Below are positions 16,540 through 22,959 of a stretch of DNA of 22,959 nt, in pieces. The DNA lies in NCBI GenBank assembly GCA_900542235.1, contig UQNB01000028.1, positions 1-22,959 of the forward strand. The letters are read 5' to 3'. The DNA comes from an uncultured Collinsella sp. (GTDB lineage Bacteria; Actinomycetota; Coriobacteriia; Coriobacteriales; Coriobacteriaceae). The position numbers and the translations under genes were made by a program. The notes under the pieces were generated by a model. That model saw nothing but the letters and a program-made list of their open reading frames with translations. It had not been told where the DNA came from and did not search any database. Each line of letters opens with the position of its first letter. Positions within the stretch are counted from its first letter, which is position 1.

Positions 16540-17343
16540 ATGGCCCATGCGACAACCCGAGCCTTCGCCGATGAGCGTCGTGCCGCCATCATGGAGATGC
16601 TCGAGCATAACGCCTCGGTGCAGGTGGCAGAAATCGCCCAGACCTTTGGCGTATCCTCTGTCACCGCTCGCGCCGACCTGGACTCACTCGCCGAGTCCGG
16701 CAAGTTGCGCCGCACGCATGGTGGCGCCGTGTCTCTCCAGAAGCGACTGACCGTATCCACCCAGGATCGCCGCATCAACGTCAATGTCGCCGCCAAGCAG
16801 GCCATCGCGCAAAGCGCCATCGAGCTCGTCGGCAATGGCGACACGCTGCTTGTCGACTCGGGCACCACGGCGCTCGAGTTCGTCCGGCTCCTCGATCAGC
16901 GCGACGGCATCACCGTCATCACGGCCGACATTACCATCGCCGATTACATCGACGAGAGCATGCCCTCGGTCGATGTCGTCATGCTGGGTGGGGCACTGCG
17001 CAAAGGTCATCGCTATCTGTACGGTCCACTTACCATGCAGGCGCTCCAAATGGTCCACGCCGATCTGGCCGTCATGTGCCCCGGCGCTTTTGTCCCCCGC
17101 TGCGGCTTTACGACCGACTTTCCCCAAATGGCCGAGACCAAAACGGCTATGATCGCCGCAGCCCATCAAAGCGTCGCCCTCATGGACGCCAGCAAGGTTA
17201 ACGGACGCGGCATGTACCGCTTTGCCGAGCTGGCAGATGTCGACACCATCGTGATGGACCGTGACCCCGATCATGCCGTTGCCACCTCAATCGCCGAGAT
17301 CGTCGACGACGCCCGCCCAAATCTCCTCATCGCTGGCGCTTAA
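16540..17343 (+). CDS. DeoR-family transcriptional regulator of sugar metabolism
   Basis: A 267-residue regulator. The N-terminal helix-turn-helix (about 27-50, VQVAEIAQTFGVSSVTARAD) is followed by the family mark GKLRRTHGGA. The C-terminal sensor domain has GDTLLVDSGTTALEF (about 105-120), the phosphosugar-binding pattern of DeoR-type proteins. I take the ATG at 16540, with GGAG five bases upstream, rather than the ATG 19 codons earlier, whose context is only A-rich. It is divergent from the aldolase gene, so regulation of that gene by a sugar phosphate is the natural inference. A hairpin follows the stop within 10 bases. Confidence 0.92.
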   Translation: MAHATTRAFADERRAAIMEMLEHNASVQVAEIAQTFGVSSVTARADLDSLAESGKLRRTHGGAVSLQKRLTVSTQDRRINVNVAAKQAIAQSAIELVGNGDTLLVDSGTTALEFVRLLDQRDGITVITADITIADYIDESMPSVDVVMLGGALRKGHRYLYGPLTMQALQMVHADLAVMCPGAFVPRCGFTTDFPQMAETKTAMIAAAHQSVALMDASKVNGRGMYRFAELADVDTIVMDRDPDHAVATSIAEIVDDARPNLLIAGA

Positions 17344-17348
17344 ACAAA

Positions 17349-17385
17349 AACCACCACAAAGGTGCCTGTCCCCTTTGTGGTGGTT
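17349..17385 (-). terminator. Terminator hairpin between DeoR and flavodiiron genes, CCTGTCC loop
   Basis: A perfect 14-bp stem AACCACCACAAAGG (17349-17362) and CCTTTGTGGTGGTT (17372-17385) with loop TGCCTGTCC. Read on the minus strand it ends in GGTTTTTG, so it best serves the flavodiiron gene; on the plus strand no T-run follows. Confidence 0.75.
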
Positions 17386-17407
17386 GAGCGTTAAAAGCGA
17401 AATATCG

Positions 17408-18568
17408 CTACTTGGAAAGCTCGTCGGCGAGGGCCTCGATCTGAGCGCGCGAGGCGTCGTTGAGCGACCCCAGCACAGTCACCTTGTTCTGCGCCAGGGT
17501 GATGTCCTTCATACCCTCGAGCTCCTTAGTCATAACCTTGGCAGCGGTGGGCGCCCAGGAGCCGGCCTCGACGAGCGCCACGGTGCGGTTCTGGTAGGCA
17601 TGCTCGGCGAGCGTGTGGATAAAGGTGCTCATGAACGGGAAGATCTCGCCCTGATAGGTGATAGAGGCGAGCACCAGACGGTCATAGCGGAACGCATCCT
17701 CAACAGCCTCGGCCATATCGTCGCGAGCCAGGTCAAAGACGGAAACCTTCTGGCCGCGGGCCTCGAGCGCAGATGCGAGCTCTTCAACGGCAGCCTTCAG
17801 ATGCCCATACACACTCGCATAGGCAATCGTGATGCCCTCGTCCTCGGGCTGATAGCTCGACCAGGTGTTGTAGGTGTCGAGGTAATAGCCCAGGTTCTCG
17901 GTCAGCACGGGGCCGTGAAGCGGGCAAATGATCTGGATGTCCAGATTGGCGGCCTTCTTGAGCACGGCCTGCACAAACTTGCCGAACTTGCCCACGATGC
18001 CAAAGTAGTAACGGCGCGCTTCGCAAGCCCAGCCCTCGGGATCCTCGATGTCGTTGGCGCCAAACTTGCCAAAGCCGTCGGCACTAAAGAGCACCTTGTC
18101 GGTGGCCTCGTAGGAGAACAACACCTCGGGCCAGTGAACATTGGGGGCACCGACAAAGGTTAGGCTGTGGCCGCCCAGGTCGAGCACGTCGCCATCTTTG
18201 ACGACCATCTTGCGCTCGGAGAAGTCGGTGCCAAAGTAGTTGACCATCATGCGGAAAGCACCCATGCTAGCCACAATCTGCGCCTGGGGATAGCGCTCCA
18301 TAAAGGCGGCGATACCGGCGGAGTGATCGGGCTCCATGTGATGGACGACCAGGTAGTCGGGCGTACGGCCATCGAGCGCGGCCTCGAGGTTGCCGAGCCA
18401 TTCGTCGACAAAGCCAGCGTCAACCGAATCGGCGACAGCGATTTTATCGCCCAAGATAACATAGCTGTTGTATGCCATGCCGTTCTCGGACACGTCGTAC
18501 TGGCCCTCGAACAGGTCAATGTCGTGATCGTCGACACCGATGTAGCGGATATCCTTGGTGATCTCCAT
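17408..18568 (-). CDS. Flavodiiron protein (A-type flavoprotein), oxygen / nitric oxide reductase
   Basis: Reduces O2 to water or NO to N2O in anaerobes; cytoplasmic. The 386 residues comprise a metallo-beta-lactamase-like diiron domain (about 1-245) and a flavodoxin domain (about 246-386). Diiron ligands are all present: His77, Glu79, Asp81 and His82 in HHMEPDHSAG, His145 in PNVHWPE, Asp164 in FSADGFG and His218 in ICPLHGP. The FMN site begins with IAYASVYGHLK. There is no fused rubredoxin or flavin reductase, so an external electron donor is needed. Start ATG 18568 has AGGAGG nine bases upstream; a longer frame to 18631 has no such site. O2 versus NO preference cannot be told. It stands alone between a terminator and a palindromic promoter region. 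Confidence 0.95.
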   Translation of the reverse strand: MEITKDIRYIGVDDHDIDLFEGQYDVSENGMAYNSYVILGDKIAVADSVDAGFVDEWLGNLEAALDGRTPDYLVVHHMEPDHSAGIAAFMERYPQAQIVASMGAFRMMVNYFGTDFSERKMVVKDGDVLDLGGHSLTFVGAPNVHWPEVLFSYEATDKVLFSADGFGKFGANDIEDPEGWACEARRYYFGIVGKFGKFVQAVLKKAANLDIQIICPLHGPVLTENLGYYLDTYNTWSSYQPEDEGITIAYASVYGHLKAAVEELASALEARGQKVSVFDLARDDMAEAVEDAFRYDRLVLASITYQGEIFPFMSTFIHTLAEHAYQNRTVALVEAGSWAPTAAKVMTKELEGMKDITLAQNKVTVLGSLNDASRAQIEALADELSK

Positions 18569-18584
18569 CAGGCAAAGCCTCCTA

Positions 18585-18611
18585 GATAGACAAAAGAACC
18601 CGTCTATCATA
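18585..18611 (-). promoter_or_regulatory. Candidate promoter / operator of the flavodiiron gene
   Basis: GATAGAC (18585-18591) and GTCTATC (18602-18608) form a 7-bp inverted repeat with a 10-base spacer. It overlaps a minus-strand -10-like TATGAT (18606-18611). No clear -35 is visible. It may be an operator for a redox or NO-responsive regulator. Confidence 0.4.
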
Positions 18612-18697
18612 ACACTCGCCTTTAGAGCCACAGCTATCTACCGGCATCCTTATCGATTGTTATTGATGCGGAATATACCGCTTTTGACCTGCAAAAA

Positions 18698-19729
18698 CTA
18701 TGCGCGAGGCTCTGCCGTGCTATGTCGAACGATGAGCTGACCGGGGATGCGAATGGCGACGGTTTTGTCCGTTGCCCCCGCCTTGGGAACCGCGTGCTCG
18801 AATACCTCGCGCCCACGCTGATGCAAATCGAATCGAACGGTCGTGAGCTCGTTATGCGCGACAAAGTCGTCGAGCGAGTCATCGACGCCCACCACGCTCA
18901 CGTCCTCGGGCACGCGCAAGCCGCTATCGCGCAGCGCTGCAATGACGCCATTTGCCATCTGATCGTTTGCCGCATAGATCGCCGTCATGGTGCGATCGTG
19001 TTCGGCCAGGTACCTACCGGCCTCGTAACCGCTGTTGGCAGACCAGTCGCCCTCAAGCGGCTCTACCGGCTCGATGTGCTTACGCTCGAGCGCATCCTGC
19101 CAACCGGCGCGACGGAACTGCTCGTCGACCGAAAAGGACGGGCCGCCGATATAACGAATCTGCTCGTGTCCCAACTCAAACAGATGATCCATGAGCAACA
19201 GCGAGCAGCCGTAATGATCGGAGTCAACCGTAGTCACCCGCGGGTGCGCATACATGGTAACGATGACCGTGCCAATACCCGGCAACGGATCGAACGTCTC
19301 AAAATCGGGAGCCATACGGCTCATGCCGATAATGATGCCGTCCACGGGCAGCGCGGCCATACGACGTGTTGCCTCGGCAAGAGAGAATTCCTCGGTCTTG
19401 GACATCTCGACCAGTGTGATGGCGCAATTATGCTCGCGAGCAGCGCTGGCGATGCCGTCGATCATTGAGAGGTTGCCAAACTTGGTGACATCGTTGACGC
19501 ACAGGCCGACCGAATGGTAACGGCCGTCACGCAACGAACGGCCGGCATAGCTCGGACGGAAGCCGAGCTCTTGCATAGCGGCTTGCACGCGCTGGCGCGT
19601 CTGTTCGTTAACGTTGGGCAATCCGTTGGCAACGCGCGAAACCGTCTGTTGCGAAACACCGGCAGCGCGGGCAACGTCGGCCATGGATACCGGACGCGTA
19701 CCCGTATCGTTGGAAGGGCGCCTTGCCAC
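18698..19729 (-). CDS. LacI/GalR-family transcriptional regulator
   Basis: A 343-residue regulator. The N-terminal LacI helix-turn-helix is SMADVARAAGVSQQTVSR (about 15-32) with the hinge LGFRPSYAGRSLR (about 55-67). A periplasmic-binding-protein-like sensor domain follows (VGLCVNDVTKFG through VGVDDSLDDF). I take the GTG at 19729, with AAGGTGA five bases upstream, over the upstream GTG at 19789, which has no spaced ribosome site and adds unlike sequence. It is divergent from galK-galT and three copies of a LacI-type operator lie between, so it most likely represses galKT and itself in response to galactose or a derivative. The effector is inferred from context, not from sequence. Confidence 0.93.
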   Translation of the reverse strand: MARRPSNDTGTRPVSMADVARAAGVSQQTVSRVANGLPNVNEQTRQRVQAAMQELGFRPSYAGRSLRDGRYHSVGLCVNDVTKFGNLSMIDGIASAAREHNCAITLVEMSKTEEFSLAEATRRMAALPVDGIIIGMSRMAPDFETFDPLPGIGTVIVTMYAHPRVTTVDSDHYGCSLLLMDHLFELGHEQIRYIGGPSFSVDEQFRRAGWQDALERKHIEPVEPLEGDWSANSGYEAGRYLAEHDRTMTAIYAANDQMANGVIAALRDSGLRVPEDVSVVGVDDSLDDFVAHNELTTVRFDLHQRGREVFEHAVPKAGATDKTVAIRIPGQLIVRHSTAEPRA

Positions 19730-19822
19730 AAAATCACCTTCGCTCTCGCAGGATCTGAATAGTGCGAATGTCGGCCCGGGCAGAAACACACCCCGCGCCG
19801 AAGTCCGCTATCGTCGGACGCA

Positions 19823-19836
19823 TGTTAACGTACTCT
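19823..19836. promoter_or_regulatory. LacI-type operator, copy 1
   Basis: TGTTAACGTACTCT, with the TG-CG centre of LacI-family sites. Thirteen of 14 bases match copy 3. It is closest to the regulator gene, so autoregulation is likely. Confidence 0.65.
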
Positions 19837-19945
19837 ACTTTTTCTATCAGCGGTTCTTTTGCTCCATATGTCCATACGGCCACACCGTTCACGGCCGAAA
19901 ATCTACCGATTACCAGATTCTCAAAAATAGATATGCGTTGTGTTA

Positions 19946-19959
19946 TGAGTACGTTAACA
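19946..19959. promoter_or_regulatory. LacI-type operator, copy 2 (inverted)
   Basis: TGAGTACGTTAACA is the exact reverse complement of copy 3 and fits the TG....CG....CA pattern of LacI-family operators. Confidence 0.65.
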
Positions 19960-20008
19960 TACCCATTAACGTGCGGCGCCGCGACGTCTGGTTTGTGGTG
20001 CTCAAAAT

Positions 20009-20022
20009 TGTTAACGTACTCA
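20009..20022. promoter_or_regulatory. LacI-type operator, copy 3
   Basis: TGTTAACGTACTCA, 44 bases before the galK start and overlapping a -10-like CATAAT, placed to block galKT transcription. Confidence 0.65.
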
Positions 20023-20066
20023 TAATGACACGGACCAATCTCTCCGGCGTCAAGGAAAGGACCCAT

Positions 20067-21272
20067 ATGACCGCCCCCGACGAAAAGACACTCGCCACCC
20101 TCACCAAGCTGTTTGAGGAGGAGTTTGGCCCCATCGGCGACCGCCAGGTGCTCTACGTGCACGCGCCCGGGCGTTCCGAGATCAGCGGCAATCACACCGA
20201 TCACGAGGGCGGCCACGTTATCGCCGGCTCGCTCGATGTCGCCGTTGACGGCATCGCCGTAGCAACCGACTCCAACAAGGTCCGCGTCGCCGACGAGGGC
20301 TACCCCACGTTTGAGATTACGCTCGACACGCTGGATGTTCAGGAGTCCGAGAAGGGCACGTCCGCAAGCCTCGTGCGCGGTATGGCCCACGAGGTCGTAG
20401 CACTTGGTGTTGAGCCCAAGGGCTTCGACTTCGCCTTTACCTGCTCCGTTCCCTCGGGTGGCGGACTTTCGAGCTCCGCCGCCGTCGAGGCCGCGTACGG
20501 TCGTGCCATAGAAACCCTCTGGGGCGCACCCGCCATCGAGCCCGTCGCGCTCGCCCAGATGAGCCAGCGCACCGAGAACAACTATTACGGCAAGCCCTGC
20601 GGTCTGATGGACCAGGCCGCTGTGTGCCTGGGCGGCCTTGCCTACATGGACTTTGAGGATCAAGCCCAGCCTAAGACCCAGAAGCTCGAACTCAACTTTG
20701 AGGATCACGGCTACGCGCTCGTGCTCGTTAAGGTCGGCGCCGATCACGTGGCCGCCACCGACGACTACGCCGCCGTTCCGCGCGAGATGCAGGACGTCGC
20801 CGCCGAGTTTGGCAAGGCACGCCTATGCGAGGTCGACGTTGCCGACTTTGACGCCAAGCTCCCCGAGCTGCGCGCCAAGCTGGGCGACCGTGCCTGCCTG
20901 CGCGCCGTTCACTACTGGTACGAGAACGGCCTGGTCGATAAGCGCTGGGCCGCCCTGAACGCCGGCGACATCGACCAGTTCCTGGTCCTGACGCGCAAGT
21001 CCGGCGCCAGCTCTGCCATGTACCTGCAGAATGTCGTTGCCAAACTGGGCTCCGAGCAGCCCTCGATGTATGCCCTAGCACTGGCCGAGCATGTGCTTGA
21101 CGGCCGCGGCGCCGTCCGCATCCACGGCGGCGGCTTTGGCGGCACCATCCAGGCCTTCGTGCCGCTCGACCTAGTCGACACCTTTATCACCAAGATGAAC
21201 AGCTGGCTGGGCGAGGGCTCTGCCCGTCACTACGCCATCTCTGACAAGGGGGCTTACGCGGCATGGCTGTAA
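20067..21272 (+). CDS. galK: Galactokinase (GHMP kinase family)
   Basis: Phosphorylates galactose to galactose 1-phosphate in the Leloir pathway; cytoplasmic. The 401 residues show the GHMP motifs: APGRSEISGNHTDHEGG (33-49), PSGGGLSSSAA (129-139) and HGGGFGGT near the end. Arg36 and Asp182 (LMDQ) match the E. coli catalytic Arg37 and Asp174; His43 and Asp45 match His44 and Asp46. Glu43 of E. coli, which contacts galactose, is Asn42 here. Start ATG 20067 has GGAAAGGA five bases upstream; the open frame extends further upstream through the operator region but is not coding. The gene overlaps galT by ten bases. Galactokinase is well supported by the galT partner; a related sugar substrate cannot be excluded. 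Confidence 0.93.
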   Translation: MTAPDEKTLATLTKLFEEEFGPIGDRQVLYVHAPGRSEISGNHTDHEGGHVIAGSLDVAVDGIAVATDSNKVRVADEGYPTFEITLDTLDVQESEKGTSASLVRGMAHEVVALGVEPKGFDFAFTCSVPSGGGLSSSAAVEAAYGRAIETLWGAPAIEPVALAQMSQRTENNYYGKPCGLMDQAAVCLGGLAYMDFEDQAQPKTQKLELNFEDHGYALVLVKVGADHVAATDDYAAVPREMQDVAAEFGKARLCEVDVADFDAKLPELRAKLGDRACLRAVHYWYENGLVDKRWAALNAGDIDQFLVLTRKSGASSAMYLQNVVAKLGSEQPSMYALALAEHVLDGRGAVRIHGGGFGGTIQAFVPLDLVDTFITKMNSWLGEGSARHYAISDKGAYAAWL

Positions 21273-22891
21273 TGACCGACGTGTGCGAGGCCACGCAAGG
21301 CCTGATTGAGTATGCCATTCATCGATCCATGATCGGTCAGGACGATCGCATCTGGGCATACAACACCATTCTGGAGTGCATCGGTGCTACGGGCCCGGCG
21401 CTCGACATGGCCTGGGCGCTCCAGGTCGAGAAACTCTCGCTCTTGCACCCCGATACCCTGCCCGACTTTGACCTGGAGGGCACGCTCGCCGCGCTTTCCG
21501 AGGCCGCCGTTGCCAACGGTGCTGCCGAGGACACGGTGTCGGGCCGCGACCGCATCGCCATGCGCATCATGGGCGCGCTCATGCCGAGGCCTTCGGTTGT
21601 AAACGAGGAGTTCAACGGCCGCATGGGCGTCAACGAGCCCCGCGCCGCGACCGACTGGTTCTACGGTCTGTGCTGCGACGCCGGTTACGTGCGCCGCGCC
21701 GCCATCGCGCGCAACATCAAATGGCGCACCCCCACCAACTGGGGCGACCTGGAGATCACCATCAACCTGTCGAAGCCCGAGAAGGACCCGCGCGACATTG
21801 CCGCAGCCGGCGCCGCAAAGAACACGGGTGAGAAGTATCCCGCCTGCCAGCTGTGCATCGAGAACGAGGGCTATCCCGGACGCTCCGCCGCAGCCGACGG
21901 CGGCGCTCACCCCGCTCGCCAGAACCTGCGCGTTATCCCCATCCAGCTCGACGGCGAGCGCTGGGGCCTCCAGTACAGCCCGTACGCGTACTTTAACGAG
22001 CACTGCATTGCTATGAGCTCCGAGCATCGCCCGATGCACGTCGACCGCAAGGGGCTGACCTGCCTGCTCGATTTTGTGGACCTGTTCCCGCACTACTTTA
22101 TTGGCTCCAACGCCGACCTGCCCATCGTGGGCGGCTCGATTCTGTCGCACGACCACTTCCAGGGCGGCGCGCACGAGTTCCCCATGATGCATGCCGCCGA
22201 GGTCTCGCAGTTTAGCGTGCCCGGCTTTGACCAGGTCAGCGGCACCGTATTGCAGTGGCCGCTTTCGGTGCTGCGACTGCGCTCGCACGACCGCGCCCAG
22301 CTGCTCGACGCCGCCGAGAAGATTATCCTCGCTTGGCGCGAGTGGACCGATGAGTCGGTTGGCGTCGTCGCGCGCACAGCCGACGGGGGTGCGCATAACA
22401 CCGTGACGCCCGTCATCCGCCGCGTCGACTCCCGCGGCAATGCTGGCGGCGAGATCTACGAGGCCTACCTGGCGCTTCGCTGCAACATCACGACCGACGA
22501 GCATCCGCTGGGTGTTTTCCACCCGCATGCCGAGTATCACCATATTAAAAAGGAAAACATCGGCCTGATCGAGGTCATGGGCCTGGCTATTCTTCCGCCG
22601 CGCCTGGTTCCCGAGCTCGGCGCTGTCCGCGAGCATCTGCTGGCAGCCAAGGCCGATGCCAGCTACGACCTTGCCGGTGCGCTCGAGGGCGATGATCTAT
22701 GCCGCAGCCACGCCGCATGGGCCGAGGATGTCTATGCCCGCCGCGCCGACGAACTTACGGCCGACAACGCCATCGATATCCTGCACGAGGAGGTCGGCGT
22801 GGTATTTGGCCACGTGCTCGACAACGCCGGCGTCTTTAAGTGGGACGAAGCTGGCCGCGCCGCCCAACAGCGCTTTATCGACTCACTGTAA
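21263..22891 (+). CDS. galT: UDP-glucose-hexose-1-phosphate uridylyltransferase, type II GalT
   Basis: Transfers UMP from UDP-glucose to galactose 1-phosphate; cytoplasmic. The 542 residues are of the long type II (Firmicutes-style) GalT, not the 350-residue E. coli type. Visible landmarks are FNGRMGVNEPRAATDWFY, NLRVIPIQLDGERW, the catalytic-histidine region SILSHDHFQGG (His296, His298) and GVFHPHAEYHHIKKENIG. A CxxC (Cys195, Cys198) is also present. Start ATG 21263 has AAGGGGG ten bases upstream and overlaps the galK stop by ten bases; an in-frame ATG at 21272 (TAATG) is an alternative. Forms an operon with galK. UDP-galactose epimerase is not in the window. Confidence 0.95.
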   Translation: MAVMTDVCEATQGLIEYAIHRSMIGQDDRIWAYNTILECIGATGPALDMAWALQVEKLSLLHPDTLPDFDLEGTLAALSEAAVANGAAEDTVSGRDRIAMRIMGALMPRPSVVNEEFNGRMGVNEPRAATDWFYGLCCDAGYVRRAAIARNIKWRTPTNWGDLEITINLSKPEKDPRDIAAAGAAKNTGEKYPACQLCIENEGYPGRSAAADGGAHPARQNLRVIPIQLDGERWGLQYSPYAYFNEHCIAMSSEHRPMHVDRKGLTCLLDFVDLFPHYFIGSNADLPIVGGSILSHDHFQGGAHEFPMMHAAEVSQFSVPGFDQVSGTVLQWPLSVLRLRSHDRAQLLDAAEKIILAWREWTDESVGVVARTADGGAHNTVTPVIRRVDSRGNAGGEIYEAYLALRCNITTDEHPLGVFHPHAEYHHIKKENIGLIEVMGLAILPPRLVPELGAVREHLLAAKADASYDLAGALEGDDLCRSHAAWAEDVYARRADELTADNAIDILHEEVGVVFGHVLDNAGVFKWDEAGRAAQQRFIDSL

Positions 22892-22924
22892 TGATCCCTT
22901 GGGGACGGAGGAAAACGGATCATT
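22890..22924. terminator. Hairpin after galT
   Basis: AATGATCC (22890-22897) and GGATCATT (22917-22924) form an 8-bp stem with a 19-base loop containing GGGGACGGAG (minus strand CTCCGTCCCC). It begins within the stop codon and is followed by TTCGTCTT, a weak terminator tail. Confidence 0.5.
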
Positions 22925-22959
22925 TCGTCTTCAAGACAACTGCGCCCGCCGGCAACATC

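Larger units (their letters stand above)
19730..20066. other. Divergent regulatory region, LacI regulator / galKT
   Basis: About 337 bases, AT-rich in the middle, with three matching operators listed separately and a weaker fourth candidate (CATTAACGTGC, about 19964-19974). A -10-like CATAAT at 20021-20026 overlaps the third operator. No gene is seen. Confidence 0.6.

Noticed and set aside
19614..20066. Upstream extension of the galK frame
   Set aside because: It runs through the LacI gene and the operator region; the ATG at 20067 has a good ribosome site and begins the normal protein length.
21254..22636. 460-residue minus-strand frame opposite galT
   Set aside because: Shadow of galT; no ribosome site or recognisable motif.

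Overview
The window looks like chromosome from a gut Coriobacteriia bacterium, most likely Collinsella or a close relative. This is inferred from GC-rich, G/C-ending codons, an anaerobic gene set (pyruvate formate-lyase, flavodiiron protein) and the style of the proteins. No database search was possible. I see no rRNA, tRNA, CRISPR array, transposase or phage gene.

Layout. 1-1870 (-): most of pyruvate formate-lyase, cut by the left edge. 1871-2419: long divergent intergenic region with several small hairpins. 2420-7088 (+): tightly overlapping operon of a MarR regulator and two ABC exporter half-transporters that form a heterodimer with one degenerate ATP site. 7089-7666: terminator, a 226-bp MITE-like inverted-repeat element, another hairpin and a sigma70-type promoter for the next gene. 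7667-8698 (+): DAHP synthase, first step of the shikimate pathway. 8884-11881 (-): BceAB-type peptide-sensing or peptide-detoxifying ABC transporter. 12030-13019 (+): a Nudix (MutT-like) hydrolase fused to a Vsr mismatch endonuclease, the most unusual gene here. 13273-15126 (+): small unknown ORF, cupin-AraC regulator and HAD phosphatase, with weaker GC bias than their neighbours. 15190-15314: terminator nested in a perfect 29-bp inverted repeat. 15348-16205 (-): class II bisphosphate aldolase, divergent from a DeoR-family regulator at 16540-17343 (+). 17408-18568 (-): flavodiiron protein. 18698-19729 (-): LacI-family regulator, divergent from galK-galT (20067-22891, +).

How it fits together. 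Mixed-acid fermentation (pfl), glycolytic or tagatose-pathway aldolase and Leloir galactose use (galK, type II galT) are the central carbon functions. Three copies of a LacI-type operator between the LacI gene and galK point to local control of galactose use. FprA fits oxygen or NO detoxification in an anaerobe. The two ABC systems look like drug or antimicrobial-peptide defence. The Nudix-Vsr fusion joins a nucleotide-pool-cleaning type of domain to a mismatch nicking domain in one polypeptide.

Most novel candidates: the Nudix-Vsr fusion, the MITE-like element at 7217-7442, the inverted repeat that covers the MarR start codon, the 29-bp nested cruciform at 15190-15314, and a set of intergenic hairpins with similar loop cores.
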